Below the pieces are notes generated by a model. The model was not told the DNA's origin. It ran no database searches and saw only the letters and a list, made by a program, of their open reading frames with translations. This document shows positions 40,372 to 49,492 of a stretch of DNA of 64,000 nt, piece after piece. A program made the translations under genes and the position numbers. This stretch comes from Thermohalobaculum sp039513195. GTDB taxonomy: Bacteria > Pseudomonadota > Alphaproteobacteria > Rhodobacterales > Rhodobacteraceae. Within the stretch, counting starts at the first letter, position 1. Each line of letters starts with the position of its first letter. The DNA is taken from assembly GCA_039513195.1 (NCBI GenBank), contig JBCCRM010000002.1, positions 1 to 64,000 on the forward strand. Reading direction: 5' to 3'.

Positions 40372-41322
40372 TCAGACCGCTTGGCGCAGGATGCGCGGCA
40401 CCTTGAAGGACACATTCTCCTCAGCCGTAACGATCCGCTCGATAGTCAGATCGTAGCGGTGGTCGAAGGCGTCGAGGACTTGATTGATCAGCACCTCCGG
40501 CGCGCTCGCACCAGCGGTCACACCGACCGCCTTCGCGCCATGGATCGCGCGCCAATCGATGTCGCCTGCGGTTTGCACCAACATCGAATAGGGGCAACCG
40601 GCGGCCGAGCCAACCTCGACCAAGCGACGCGAATTGGACGAGTTGGGCGCCCCCACGACCAATAGCGCGTCGATCTTTGGCGCCATTTCCTTCACCGCCG
40701 CTTGGCGGTTCGTCGTCGCATAGCAGATGTCTTCCTTGTGGGGCCCGATGATCGCCGGGAACCGCGCCTGCAGCGCCGCCACCACCTCGGCCGTGTCGTC
40801 CACCGATAGGGTCGTCTGGGTAATGAAGGCGAGCTTTTCGGGGTCGCGGGGCGTGATGGAGCCGACGTCGTCGGGGGTCTCCACCAGGATCACCTCGCCC
40901 GCCGGCAATTGACCCATGGTTCCGATCGTCTCCGGATGGCCCGCGTGGCCGATCATCACGATCTGCAAGCCGCGGCTATGGTGCCGCTCCGCCTCGATAT
41001 GCACCTTCGAGACCAGCGGACAGGTGGCGTCCAGGTAGAGCATCTCACGCCGTTGTGCCTCCGCCGGTACGGATTTCGGCACCCCATGGGCCGAGAACAC
41101 AACAGGGCGGTCACGGGGGCATTCGTCCAACTCCTCGACGAAAACCGCACCCTTGTCCCGCAATGCGTCGACCACATGCTTGTTGTGCACGATCTCGTGG
41201 CGGACATAGACCGGTGCACCCCATTTCTCGATGGCCTGTTCGACGATCTCGATGGCGCGAACGACACCGGCGCAGAACCCGCGCGGATCTGCCAGATAGA
41301 GGGTCAGCGGTGCCTTGGTCAT
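40372..41322 (-). CDS. ispH: 4-hydroxy-3-methylbut-2-enyl diphosphate reductase
   Basis: A 316-residue iron-sulfur enzyme, the last step of the MEP isoprenoid pathway. The three cluster cysteines are in DPRGFCAGVVRAI, LDATCPLVSKVH and EVGSAAGCPYS-like context (the third at C in AAGCPYSMLV or KEDICYATTNRQ; the family ligand is the latter). SAHGVPKSV, GHAGHPETIGT and GAPNSSNSRRLVE are substrate-site motifs. It is coupled to the ABC exporter gene before it by an ATGA overlap. Confidence 0.95.
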   Translation of the reverse strand: MTKAPLTLYLADPRGFCAGVVRAIEIVEQAIEKWGAPVYVRHEIVHNKHVVDALRDKGAVFVEELDECPRDRPVVFSAHGVPKSVPAEAQRREMLYLDATCPLVSKVHIEAERHHSRGLQIVMIGHAGHPETIGTMGQLPAGEVILVETPDDVGSITPRDPEKLAFITQTTLSVDDTAEVVAALQARFPAIIGPHKEDICYATTNRQAAVKEMAPKIDALLVVGAPNSSNSRRLVEVGSAAGCPYSMLVQTAGDIDWRAIHGAKAVGVTAGASAPEVLINQVLDAFDHRYDLTIERIVTAEENVSFKVPRILRQAV

Positions 41323-43097
41323 GCGCGTTCCTTCTCGGGCCCGAATTGCAGGGCAGCGAGCCGACCGTAGAGCCCACCCTCCGCCACCAGGCTTTGATGA
41401 GTGCCTGCCTGCACCACCCGTCCCTTGTCAACAACGCAGATGTGATGCGCCCGGCGCACAGTGGCAAGCCGGTGGGCGATGACAATGGTGGTACGGCCCT
41501 TCATCAGCCGGTCGAGCGCCTCGGCCACACGTGCCTCGGCCTCGGCGTCGAGGGCAGACGTCGCCTCGTCGAGGAGGAGGATCGGCGCATCGCGCAGCAT
41601 CGCGCGGGCGATCGCGATCCGCTGGCGCTGCCCGCCGGACAGCCGCCCCCCGGCCTCGCCCAAAGGCGTAGCGTAGCCCTGTGGCAGCTCGGCGATGAAG
41701 TCATCGGCATTGGCGTCGCGGGCCGCGCGCTCGATCTCGGCGGGAGAGGCCGCGGGACTGCCGAGGCGGATGTTATCGGCGATGCTGGCGTCGAACAGGA
41801 AAGTCTGCTGCGTCACCAGGGCGATCTGCGCACGCAAACTGGCGACGGACACATTGACGAGATCCTGACCATCGATGGCGACATGGCCGCGGTCGGGGTC
41901 GTGGAACCGCTCGATCAAGTCGAGCACGGTCGACTTACCCGCACCGGATGGACCGACCAGCGCCGTGACTTCTCCGGGCCGGGCGACCATGTCGAAGCCG
42001 GCCAAGGCAGGCGTGTCCGCATAGGCGAAATGGACGCCGGTGAAGCGGATCTCGCCCCGCGTGACCGACAGCGCCGGTGCGTCCGGCGGCTCCGGGATCT
42101 CGGCATGCCGGTCCAACAGCGCGAAAATCGCCTCGACCCCCGCCAGGTGCTGGCGGATCGCGACTGAGAGATGGCCGAGCCGGCGCGCCGGGTCGCCAGC
42201 CATAATCAGCGCCGCGAGAAAGGACACAAAGGTTCCGACATCGGTACCGCCCTGGATGATCCGCCAGCCGGCGTAGAGGATCACGGCCGCCGCCGCGATC
42301 CCGGCCATCGTCTCCATCAGCGGGTTCACCGCGCCCTGCAGGATGGCGATGCGGTCGGCCCGGTCGCGCACGCCCTCGATGGCGCCGCGCATCGTGCCGC
42401 GCATCCGATCCTCCAGCCCAAAAGCGCGGATGATCCGAGCGCCCGCCGCGGTCTCGCCCATGGTCGAGAGGATCTGGCCATGGATCACCACCTCGGCCCG
42501 CGCGAGCTTCTTGACCCGGTTCACCAAGAGCGCGATACCGCCGAAAATCACGGGCAGGCCCAGAAACGCGAGCAGGGTCAGTTGCGCATCCTGGTAGATC
42601 ATCACGCCCACAAACCCGATCACGCTCATCAGATCGGCGCCGAGCCGGGTTGCCATCAGATGCAGCGCCGCCCGGGCGGATTGCGCGTTGTGGGTGATGC
42701 GGGTCGACAGGTCGCCGGTCGTCTCTGCGTTGTGGAGGGCCAGGCCCTGGGCCAGCATATGGTCGTATAGGCGGGCCTGCAGCTTCGCAACGATGCGGTT
42801 TCCGATGCGGCTGAGCAGCACCATCTGGCCATACATGGCCGCACCGCGGACCACGAAGATGCCGAGCACTAAGAATGCCACCGCCTGCACGGTTTCCTGG
42901 CGGCGGTCGATGAAGACGTTGTTGATCACGTCTTCGATCGTGTAAGCGATCGCCGCCCCCATAGCCGCAACGATCGCCATCAGAGCGATCGCGGCAGCAT
43001 AGGCCCAACGGTGCTCCCATGCGGTTTCCCGCAACAGCCGGCCGATCAGCCGCACACTTTGGGCGGTGGTCAGACGCTCGATCAGGCGGGAGAGCAT
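41319..43097 (-). CDS. ABC exporter, MsbA-like (fused membrane and ATPase domains)
   Basis: A 592-residue half-transporter. Six membrane helices occupy about residues 1-310 (HRWAYAAAIALMAIVAAMGAAIAYTIEDVINNVF at the first two). The ATPase has GPSGAGKST, Q-loop TQQTFLFDASIADNIRLG, signature LSGGQRQRIAIARAML, Walker B ILLLDEATSALD and the His in VIAHRL. It resembles lipid A/phospholipid exporters of the MsbA type common in alphaproteobacteria. The start at 43097 has GAGGAG upstream; the longer frame lacks family similarity. The substrate is inferred only. Confidence 0.88.
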   Translation of the reverse strand: MLSRLIERLTTAQSVRLIGRLLRETAWEHRWAYAAAIALMAIVAAMGAAIAYTIEDVINNVFIDRRQETVQAVAFLVLGIFVVRGAAMYGQMVLLSRIGNRIVAKLQARLYDHMLAQGLALHNAETTGDLSTRITHNAQSARAALHLMATRLGADLMSVIGFVGVMIYQDAQLTLLAFLGLPVIFGGIALLVNRVKKLARAEVVIHGQILSTMGETAAGARIIRAFGLEDRMRGTMRGAIEGVRDRADRIAILQGAVNPLMETMAGIAAAAVILYAGWRIIQGGTDVGTFVSFLAALIMAGDPARRLGHLSVAIRQHLAGVEAIFALLDRHAEIPEPPDAPALSVTRGEIRFTGVHFAYADTPALAGFDMVARPGEVTALVGPSGAGKSTVLDLIERFHDPDRGHVAIDGQDLVNVSVASLRAQIALVTQQTFLFDASIADNIRLGSPAASPAEIERAARDANADDFIAELPQGYATPLGEAGGRLSGGQRQRIAIARAMLRDAPILLLDEATSALDAEAEARVAEALDRLMKGRTTIVIAHRLATVRRAHHICVVDKGRVVQAGTHQSLVAEGGLYGRLAALQFGPEKERA

Positions 43098-43188
43098 TGC
43101 TCCTCTTCGCTGGCGGTTGGCGGCGCCGTAGCCCCACCCATCGATCATCGACTACAGGAAAACCGCCCGCGGCGCCAGGGCGGCACCC

Positions 43189-44019
43189 TCAGCCGCCAGA
43201 GGTCGGGATCAACAGCACGCGGTCCACGCCCATTTGGCGATTGTAGCTTTCCTCGTCCTCGTTATAGCTTGAGCGCTTCGGCGGGGCCTGGACCTGCAGA
43301 TGCTCGAAGGCCTGCAGCAAGCGCGCTCGGGCCTCCGGCAGCTTCTCGCAGCCCAGGCCAGGGCAAGCCCAGTGCTCCAGAAACCAGCCGGTCATGCGCA
43401 TCGCCTCACGCACGGCGCCGTTTGTGATCTTGCCCGGCCCGGTCAAGAAGCTCGGCAAAGGCAGCATCTTATCGGCCCAAGGACCGCCCGCCTCGCGGCT
43501 GACCGCGCGGCCCGACTTCGGCGAGACATAGACGAGATCATCCCGCGACCCGGTCGCCGCGCAGCGTGACAGGTCCAGCGGATAACCGAGCGCACCCAGG
43601 AACACGAGCTCCCAACGCGCATAGAGCGCGGGCCAGTCCCAATCCCCCTCCGCCATCGCGTCGAGGGCAACCATCGTCGCCTCGAAGAGGCGGCCATTCG
43701 GCTCACGCTCCGGCACCAGGATCATGATCAGCGCGCTCATTGCGTTGAAGCCGGCCAACGTCGTCCGGTTGTTCATGATCGCGCTGGTACGCTCACGCAG
43801 CGGTTCGACCTCGAACTGGCCGAGATGCTCGTCGAGGCGCGCCGTCCAGCGAAGTTGCAGCTGTGCCCCGGGCTGCAGGATCGGCGCCAGATCCTTGCGC
43901 CGGCCGCCGCGCACCATCCCTGCATGGCGCCCATGCTCCCGGGTCAGGGTGTCGATGATCACCCCGTTCTCGCCGTGCCGCCTCACGCCCAACAAGGCGC
44001 CTTCGTCGCGCCATTCCAT
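43189..44019 (-). CDS. recO: DNA repair protein RecO
   Basis: A 276-residue protein that helps load RecA in the RecFOR pathway. MEWRDEGALLGVRRHGENGVIIDTLTREHGRHAGMVRGGRR is the N-terminal OB fold, and the later zinc-region cysteine (DLSRCAATG) with GRAVSREAGGPW fits the family. The C-terminus is about 30 residues longer than many RecO proteins and ends in a polar tail. The start at 44019 has AAGGAAGG upstream and matches the usual N-terminus. It is the last gene of the lepB-rnc-era-DUF1491-recO operon. Confidence 0.92.
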   Translation of the reverse strand: MEWRDEGALLGVRRHGENGVIIDTLTREHGRHAGMVRGGRRKDLAPILQPGAQLQLRWTARLDEHLGQFEVEPLRERTSAIMNNRTTLAGFNAMSALIMILVPEREPNGRLFEATMVALDAMAEGDWDWPALYARWELVFLGALGYPLDLSRCAATGSRDDLVYVSPKSGRAVSREAGGPWADKMLPLPSFLTGPGKITNGAVREAMRMTGWFLEHWACPGLGCEKLPEARARLLQAFEHLQVQAPPKRSSYNEDEESYNRQMGVDRVLLIPTSGG

Positions 44020-44039
44020 ACCCAGACCCTTCCTTCCGC

Positions 44040-44360
44040 TCACACCTCGAACAGCATATGGCGGCCGCGAGGATCCTCCACCTCAACCACCCAAAGATCA
44101 GGATCCCGGCGACGCGCCCGTGCAATCGCGTCGTCGACCTGGCCTTCTGGCACGTCAAGGAGATCCCCGTCCCAGCCTAGGGTCCCGTCAGCCCGGTAAT
44201 TTCGCGTAAACAGGCTGGCCACACCGGCGAGATTTGCGCATTTGACAACCACGGCGCCGGCCGTTGGGTCGCCTTTATGCATCACATGGGCAAAGATGCC
44301 CTCGCCGTTCAAACGGGTGAGATAGGCGCCGACCCAGACATGGCTGGCCAAACGCGCCAT
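44040..44360 (-). CDS. DUF1491 family protein
   Basis: A 106-residue cytosolic protein of the DUF1491 family, found between era and recO in many Rhodobacterales and Rhodospirillales. MARLASHVWVGAYLTRLNGEGIFAHVMHKGDPTAGAVVVKCANL is the conserved first part, and RARRRDPDLWVVEVEDPRGRH the second. The ATG overlaps the era stop (TGATG). Its biochemical role is unknown. Confidence 0.9.
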   Translation of the reverse strand: MARLASHVWVGAYLTRLNGEGIFAHVMHKGDPTAGAVVVKCANLAGVASLFTRNYRADGTLGWDGDLLDVPEGQVDDAIARARRRDPDLWVVEVEDPRGRHMLFEV

Positions 44361-45265
44361 CACCCCCCCTCGCGGAAGTCCAGGCCGATAGCGCGATAGC
44401 GCTCCGGCTCCTCCAGCCAATTCGGGCGCACCTTCACGGTCAGGAACAGATGCGCCGGTTTGCCCGTCAATGCGGCGATCTCCTCCCGCGCGGCCTGGCC
44501 GATCTGGCGGATCGTTTCGCCCTTCTTACCGAGGACGATGCCCTTATGCCCCTCGCGCATGACATAGACGACCTGCTCAATCCGGGCAGAACCATCCTTG
44601 CGCTGCTCCCAAGCCTCGGTCTCGACGGTGAGTTGATAGGGAAGCTCCTGGTGCAGGCGGAGCATCAGCTTCTCCCGCGTGATCTCGGCCGCGATCAGCC
44701 GCATCGGCAGATCGGCGATCTGATCCGCGGGGTAGTGCCACGGCCCCTCTGGCAGGGTTGTGGCCAACCATTGGCGCACCGCATCCAGCCCGTCGCCGCG
44801 GTCGGCAGAAATCATGAACACCTCGGCAAAAGCGCGGCGTTCAGAAAGGTCTGCCGTCAGCGCCAACAGATCCGGCCGTTTCACCCGGTCGATCTTGTTG
44901 ATCGCCAGGGCCACCGGTTGATCCGGCTTCGCGTGATCGTCCAGCGCCGCGAGGATGGCCGCCACCCCCTCGGTCACACCGCGATGCGCTTCGACCAGCA
45001 GAATGACTGCATCGGCATCCTCCGCCCCCGCCCAGGCAGAGGCGACCATCGCCCGGTCGAGCCGCCTACGCGGGCGAAAAAGGCCAGGCGTGTCGACGAA
45101 GACGATTTGGGTTTCTCCCTCGATCGCGACGCCGCGGATCGGCATGCGGGTGGTCTGGACCTTGTGGGTGACGATAGCGACTTTGGATCCTACCAGTGCA
45201 TTCAGGAGGGTCGATTTCCCCGCATTCGGCTCGCCGATCAGAGCTGCAAAGCCAAACCGCGTCAT
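44360..45265 (-). CDS. era: GTPase Era
   Basis: A 301-residue GTPase for 16S rRNA maturation and 30S assembly. The GTP motifs are GEPNAGKST (G1), DTPGLF (G3) and NKID (G4), with the SA.. G5 at ISADRG. The C-terminal KH domain for RNA has VMREGHKGIVLGKKGETIRQIGQAAREEIA. The start at 45265 overlaps the rnc stop (ATGA); the frame continues upstream but only through rnc. G1 reads GEPNAGKS rather than GRPNVGKS, which is normal for alphaproteobacteria. Confidence 0.95.
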   Translation of the reverse strand: MTRFGFAALIGEPNAGKSTLLNALVGSKVAIVTHKVQTTRMPIRGVAIEGETQIVFVDTPGLFRPRRRLDRAMVASAWAGAEDADAVILLVEAHRGVTEGVAAILAALDDHAKPDQPVALAINKIDRVKRPDLLALTADLSERRAFAEVFMISADRGDGLDAVRQWLATTLPEGPWHYPADQIADLPMRLIAAEITREKLMLRLHQELPYQLTVETEAWEQRKDGSARIEQVVYVMREGHKGIVLGKKGETIRQIGQAAREEIAALTGKPAHLFLTVKVRPNWLEEPERYRAIGLDFREGG

Positions 45266-45957
45266 GCCCCGCTGCTTCCGATCTGGCCCAACAACCGGGC
45301 CGCAGCCGCCTGTTCCGCCTTCTTTTTCGAGCTGTCGGCCGCCTTTGCTGCAGCACCGCTGTCGAGCCGCACCTCGACGGTGAAGACCGGCGCATGGTCC
45401 GGCCCGGTGCGGTCCAGCGCAGTATAGCTGGGCGGGGTCATGCCGCGCCCCTGCGCCCATTCCTGCAGCCGGGTCTTGGCGTCCGTCGGCGCCTCGGACG
45501 GTGTGTCGATCCGCTTGCGCCAATGGCGATGGATGAACGCCTGCGCGGCCGGCAGCCCACCGTCGAGATAGAGGGCCGCGATCACAGCCTCGATCGCATC
45601 AGCCAGGATCGCAGCCTTCCGGCGTCCGCCGGAGAGACTTTCCGACCGCCCGAGATGAAGATGCTGGCCGAGCCCGAGTTCTCCCGCGACCTCCGCCAAA
45701 GTTTCCCTCCGGACCAATGCGTTGAGCCGCGGCGCGAGGGTGCCCTCCGCCTCCTCCGGAAACCGCTGGACCAGGGCCTCGGCGATCACCAGGCCCAGAA
45801 CCCTGTCGCCTAGAAATTCCAATCGCTGATTGTCAGAGCGCGCCGTGGAAGCCGCCGAGGGATGGGTCAGGGCCTCCGCCAGAAGCTCGGGCCGCACGAA
45901 CCGGTGCCCGAGCACTGCCGCCATCCCCTCGGCCAAGGCCGCTCCCCGCGCCGCCAT
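45262..45957 (-). CDS. rnc: Ribonuclease III
   Basis: A 231-residue double-stranded-RNA endonuclease. The signature is NQRLEFLGDRVLGLVIAEAL with its catalytic acidic residues, and ADAIEAVIAALYLDGG carries the second acidic set. The double-stranded-RNA-binding domain begins DAKTRLQEWAQGRGMTPPSY and ends KKKAEQAAAARLL. It stands 33 bp after lepB and overlaps era, the conserved order for these RNA-processing genes. Confidence 0.95.
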   Translation of the reverse strand: MAARGAALAEGMAAVLGHRFVRPELLAEALTHPSAASTARSDNQRLEFLGDRVLGLVIAEALVQRFPEEAEGTLAPRLNALVRRETLAEVAGELGLGQHLHLGRSESLSGGRRKAAILADAIEAVIAALYLDGGLPAAQAFIHRHWRKRIDTPSEAPTDAKTRLQEWAQGRGMTPPSYTALDRTGPDHAPVFTVEVRLDSGAAAKAADSSKKKAEQAAAARLLGQIGSSGA

Positions 45958-45990
45958 CTCAGCCGCCGGAAGGGAGGCGCCAATTGCCTC

Positions 45991-46875
45991 TCATTCTATC
46001 GATTTGAAGAACCGGCTGGCGCGCCATTTCCAGGGTTCCCAGAACGCACCATCCGAAGAAATGACGATGATATCCGCGCGCCCGATCAGATTCTCGAATG
46101 GCACAACGCCCACCGAGGGGAAGCGGCTGTCGATCGAATTGTCACGGTTGTCGCCCATGAAGAAGAAATGCCCTTCCGGCACTTCGAAAATGCCGGTGTC
46201 GTCGCCGCTGCGCAGCCCCGGATTGGACCTGTCGCCGATGGTGCCGGAGGTATTCAGCACCCAATGCTCCCGCCCGCCGGGTAGGGTCTCGCGATACAGC
46301 TCTTTCTCGCATTCGCCGCCCAGAGGCACCGGCTCGTTGTTACATTGGGGCGGACGGGCGGGGCTGCCGCGCAAGGCCTTCTCCTCGCTGAACACGCCCT
46401 CCGATACCGTGGGTACCGGCTCGCCGTTCAGATGCAGCACGCCGGCGATCACCTGAACCTGGTCGCCCGGCAGACCGACCAGACGCTTCACATAGTCGGT
46501 GCAGTCGCCCGCGCCCGCCCGCGCCCGGCCGAACACCGCCTGTGCCAGCCCCACCACCATGTCGATCGGCCCCTCGCTGCAGGCGTCCTGGCGTGGATGC
46601 TTGAATACGATCACATCGCCGCGCTGCGGTTGGCCGGGCCAGATCCGTCCGTCGAAAAGGTTGGGGGAAAAGGGCAGCGAAAACCGGGAATAGCCATAGG
46701 AATACTTGCTGACGAAGAGGTAGTCGCCGACCAGCAGCGTCGGTTTCATCGATCCCGACGGGATCGAAAACGGCTGAAACAGAACGGACCGGAACGCCGC
46801 CGCGATCAGAAGCGCCCAAAAAATGGTCTGGAGCGTCTCCCAAATCCCGTCGCGCGCGCGCTCTGCCTTGGCCAT
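45991..46875 (-). CDS. lepB: Signal peptidase I
   Basis: A 294-residue inner-membrane protease that removes signal peptides. One membrane helix is near the N-terminus (about 12-35). The catalytic Ser42 is in PSGSMKPTLLVGD and the Lys130 in DYVKRLVGLPGD; the last box is FFMGDNRDNSIDSR. An insert of about 45 residues (PTVSEGVFSEEKALRGSPARPPQCNNEPVPLGGECEKEL, written here in outline) holds two cysteines and is usual in alphaproteobacteria. The start at 46875 fits the family, though its ribosome binding site is weak. Confidence 0.93.
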   Translation of the reverse strand: MAKAERARDGIWETLQTIFWALLIAAAFRSVLFQPFSIPSGSMKPTLLVGDYLFVSKYSYGYSRFSLPFSPNLFDGRIWPGQPQRGDVIVFKHPRQDACSEGPIDMVVGLAQAVFGRARAGAGDCTDYVKRLVGLPGDQVQVIAGVLHLNGEPVPTVSEGVFSEEKALRGSPARPPQCNNEPVPLGGECEKELYRETLPGGREHWVLNTSGTIGDRSNPGLRSGDDTGIFEVPEGHFFFMGDNRDNSIDSRFPSVGVVPFENLIGRADIIVISSDGAFWEPWKWRASRFFKSIE

Positions 46876-46962
46876 GCTTGCCCGTTCCCAGCGTTGCAGA
46901 AATGCGGGGTAGTTGCGCCCTCCCCCGGTCGAAGTCAAGCCGGGCGGTGGCGAGAGCGCAGC

Positions 46963-47388
46963 TCAACCGGAGACCGCGGCGCCCGGGATGTCGAGCGCCA
47001 GGGCCTCGATCACCACGAAAGCCTGAGCATAAGGGTGGTCGTCGGTGATGGTCACATGGATGCGGGGCGCCATGCCACGGGGGGTCATGCCGGCCATCCG
47101 CGCCGCCGCCCCACCGGTCAGATGCATGGTCGGCTGGCCGGTCGCGAGATTGACCACCCCCATCTCCCGCCAATTGACGCCCATGCGCAGGCCGGTGCCG
47201 AGAGCCTTGGAGCACGCCTCCTTCGCCGCCCAGCGTTTGGCGTAGGAGGCAGCGCGTTCGCGGCGCTTTTCCGACTTCTCGCGCTCGATCTCGGTAAAAC
47301 AACGCTCGATGAAGCGGTCGCCGAAACGGTCGAGCGTGCGCGTTATGCGACGGATGTCGGTTAGGTCCGTTCCGATGCCTATGATCAT
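46963..47388 (-). CDS. acpS: Holo-[acyl-carrier-protein] synthase
   Basis: A 141-residue enzyme that attaches phosphopantetheine to acyl carrier protein. MIIGIGTDLTDIRRI provides the metal-binding Asp, and RWAAKEACSKALGTG the second acidic residue and CoA site. The end, HVTITDDHPYAQAFVVIEA, fits the family. It lies in the usual pdxJ-acpS-lepB order, but with a decayed LysE-type gene and a TGTGCAT array inserted just before it. The array ends 21 bp upstream of the ATG. Confidence 0.94.
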   Translation of the reverse strand: MIIGIGTDLTDIRRITRTLDRFGDRFIERCFTEIEREKSEKRRERAASYAKRWAAKEACSKALGTGLRMGVNWREMGVVNLATGQPTMHLTGGAAARMAGMTPRGMAPRIHVTITDDHPYAQAFVVIEALALDIPGAAVSG

Positions 47389-47408
47389 GAATCCGCTCGG
47401 TTTTCGCT

Positions 47409-47451
47409 ATGCACAGCGCATGCACATTCTATGCACAACGCATATGCATAG
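47409..47451 (-). promoter_or_regulatory. Phased TGTGCAT array, copy 2
   Basis: On the minus strand CTATGCATATGCGT is followed by three TGTGCAT units 11 bp apart (complements ATGCACA at 47431, 47420 and 47409 on the plus strand). The array is nearly identical to 5478-5520, over 41 kb away. Here it points toward acpS and ends 21 bp from its start codon, where an operator would be expected. Confidence 0.55.
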
Positions 47452-47559
47452 TTTTGTAGTCGGGAATGTGCCGGGGGGGCAATCCCGGGCGGGCCGGCTA
47501 CGGTAGCGGTCAGGGTCGCCAGGCGAGGAGGCGGGCGATATGCCAAAGCTCCGACCCCG

Positions 47560-47942
47560 ACGGCGATCTCAGCAGCCCAGCCGAGCACGGCCTTCGGGTT
47601 GGTCAGGTGGACCGCCACGCCGCGGCGCCAAAGTCCGGCACGGCCGATCGCGATCCCGGCCGACGATTCCGACCGCACCGCGGATCGCATCGATTTGTAA
47701 GCAAGCCAAAGCAAATGGAGGGCGCCTGCGATCTTCGGCGCGCCGAAGAGCCAGCCAACCGTCGCCAGCAGGACGCCCAGGCCGGTTGCCGCCACCAGAC
47801 CCCAAAAGCAGACGCCGGTCGCAAACGCCATGCCATCGCCGCGCCCAAGGGCGAGCGAAGTTGCCATGATTGCCATCGTAGACGGGCCAGGGCTCGCCGC
47901 CGTGACGACGAACGCGACCCAACCGAGCAGGATCGCACTGAT
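47560..47942 (-). pseudogene. Decayed LysE/RhtB-family exporter
   Basis: The frame ISAILLGWVAFVVTAASPGPSTMAIM, then FATGVCFWGLVAATGLGVLLATVGWLFGAPKIAGALHLLWLAYKSMRSA and HLTNPKAVLGWAA match the first two thirds of LysE/RhtB amino-acid exporters. The family normally begins M-S-A-I; here that codon is ATC and is preceded at two codons by a stop. After NPKAVLGWAA the similarity ends abruptly and the frame runs through the TGTGCAT array. Loss of both the start codon and the last helices argues for a pseudogene; use of a later Met would give a protein without the first helix. Confidence 0.65.
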
Positions 47943-48025
47943 GTCCTATTCCCGGATGCTCAGCAACAGTGGGCCACGGGCTGCCGCCGCGCCGTCAACC
48001 CGTCAAACTGAAACCGATGCCCGGG

Positions 48026-48829
48026 TTAGGCGACCCCCTCGCCGAAGGTGTCGCGGCGGGCCTTGTCCATCACCTCGCGCATGCGGCGGATGGCACTGTC
48101 GAGGCCGGAGAAGATCGCCTCACCAACAAGGAAATGGCCGATATTCAGCTCCATGACCTCGGGAAAGGTGGCAATAGGCCCCGCGGTTTCGAAGGTCAGG
48201 CCGTGGCCCGCGTGTACCTCCAGCCCCAGGCCGTGGGCAAAACGCGCCATGGTGCGGAGCCGCTTTAGCTCGGCGTCGCGCGCCTCGGTGTTACCGTCCG
48301 CATGAAAGTCGCAATAAGCCCCGGTGTGAAGCTCGATCACCGGCGCGCCAATCCGGGCCGCGGCCTCGATCTGGCGCTGGTCGGCGGCGATGAAGATCGA
48401 CACCCGACATCCGGCCTCGGCCAGCGGCGCGATGAAATCGGTCAGGCGGTTCTGATCGGAGGCGACCTCCAGCCCGCCCTCGGTGGTCCGCTCCGCCCGC
48501 CGCTCCGGCACGATGCAGATGGCATGGGGCACGTGGCGCAGCGCAATTGCTTGCATCTCCTCGGTCGCCGCCATCTCGAAGTTCAGCGGCAGGGTCAGCG
48601 TCGCCATCAGCGCCTCGATATCCGGGTCGGTGATATGGCGCCGGTCCTCGCGCAAATGCGCTGTGATGCCGTCGGCACCCGCCTGCTCCGCCGCCTTCGC
48701 AGCGCGGATCGGGTCGGGATGCGGCCCGCCGCGGGCGTTTCGGATGGTAGCCACATGGTCGATATTCACGCCGAGCCGCAAATGGCCGACCGGCCGGTCG
48801 AGCCCGGGTCCATCGGTCGTGTCAGGCAT
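48026..48829 (-). CDS. pdxJ: Pyridoxine 5'-phosphate synthase
   Basis: A 267-residue TIM-barrel enzyme that condenses 1-deoxyxylulose 5-phosphate with aminoacetone phosphate in vitamin B6 synthesis. RLGVNIDHVATIRNARGGPHPDPI opens the fold with its active-site His; GADGITAHLREDRRHI, NFEMAATEEMQAIAL and ELHTGAYC are further signatures, and HAGHGL and ELNIGHFLVGEAIF the phosphate sites. The ATG overlaps the DUF2062 gene stop by 8 bp (ATGCCTGA). Confidence 0.95.
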   Translation of the reverse strand: MPDTTDGPGLDRPVGHLRLGVNIDHVATIRNARGGPHPDPIRAAKAAEQAGADGITAHLREDRRHITDPDIEALMATLTLPLNFEMAATEEMQAIALRHVPHAICIVPERRAERTTEGGLEVASDQNRLTDFIAPLAEAGCRVSIFIAADQRQIEAAARIGAPVIELHTGAYCDFHADGNTEARDAELKRLRTMARFAHGLGLEVHAGHGLTFETAGPIATFPEVMELNIGHFLVGEAIFSGLDSAIRRMREVMDKARRDTFGEGVA

Positions 48830-49421
48830 TGTCCCCCTCCGCGTCATGCATTTCGTAGGCCGAAAGCTCCTTGTCGCGCTCTTTCCGCCGGCGCCTGGCG
48901 CTCGCCTCCAGCTTTTTGCGACGGCGTTCCTGGTAGGCCGCGACGAGGGGGCCGATCACCACATAGGTCACCGCGCCGCAGATGGCCCCGGGCACGAGCC
49001 CGCCGATCAGATAGGGGAAGAAAATAGTGCTGAGATTATCCACCAGCCAGCCGATCGAAAAGCCGTCGCCGCTGTCCATCGGCGCTTCCCCGAACAACCA
49101 CCAGCCGGTGGAGAGGGAGGCGGTGGCGATAAACGGAAATGTGATCGGGTTGCCAACGATGGTGCCAAAGGCGGAGGCGAGCAGATTGCCCCGGACCAGC
49201 CAGGCCAACGCCGCCGCAAAGAAGAAATGGAACCCGAAGAACGGCGAAAACGACGCCGTGGCGCCGCAAGCAAAGCCGAGTGCAATGCGGTGCGGGCTGT
49301 CGGGCAGCCGGCGAATGCGTTTGCCGAAATAGTCGAAGGTGCGCCAAACGCTTTTGCGCGGCACGACGACTTGGTACAGACGCTCCTGAAAGCTGAGCTT
49401 TTCGCGACGCTTAAAGATCAT
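48822..49421 (-). CDS. DUF2062 membrane protein
   Basis: A 199-residue protein with at least two membrane helices in the DUF2062 domain: LPDSPHRIALGFACGATASFSPFFGFHFFFAAALAWLVRGN and GTIVGNPITFPFI are the conserved blocks. A strongly basic C-terminal tail (RRRKKLEASARRRRKERDKE) follows. The family is widespread and uncharacterised. It lies between rsh and pdxJ, as in many Rhodobacterales. The start at 49421 is chosen over a GTG seven codons earlier because MIFKRREK matches the usual N-terminus. Confidence 0.88.
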   Translation of the reverse strand: MIFKRREKLSFQERLYQVVVPRKSVWRTFDYFGKRIRRLPDSPHRIALGFACGATASFSPFFGFHFFFAAALAWLVRGNLLASAFGTIVGNPITFPFIATASLSTGWWLFGEAPMDSGDGFSIGWLVDNLSTIFFPYLIGGLVPGAICGAVTYVVIGPLVAAYQERRRKKLEASARRRRKERDKELSAYEMHDAEGDNA

Positions 49422-49492
49422 TGTTAGCCCTGCTTCACTCACCCATCACATGGTGCGCGGGGTGCAACGCCTGCGTCTTTAACGCGTTACGC

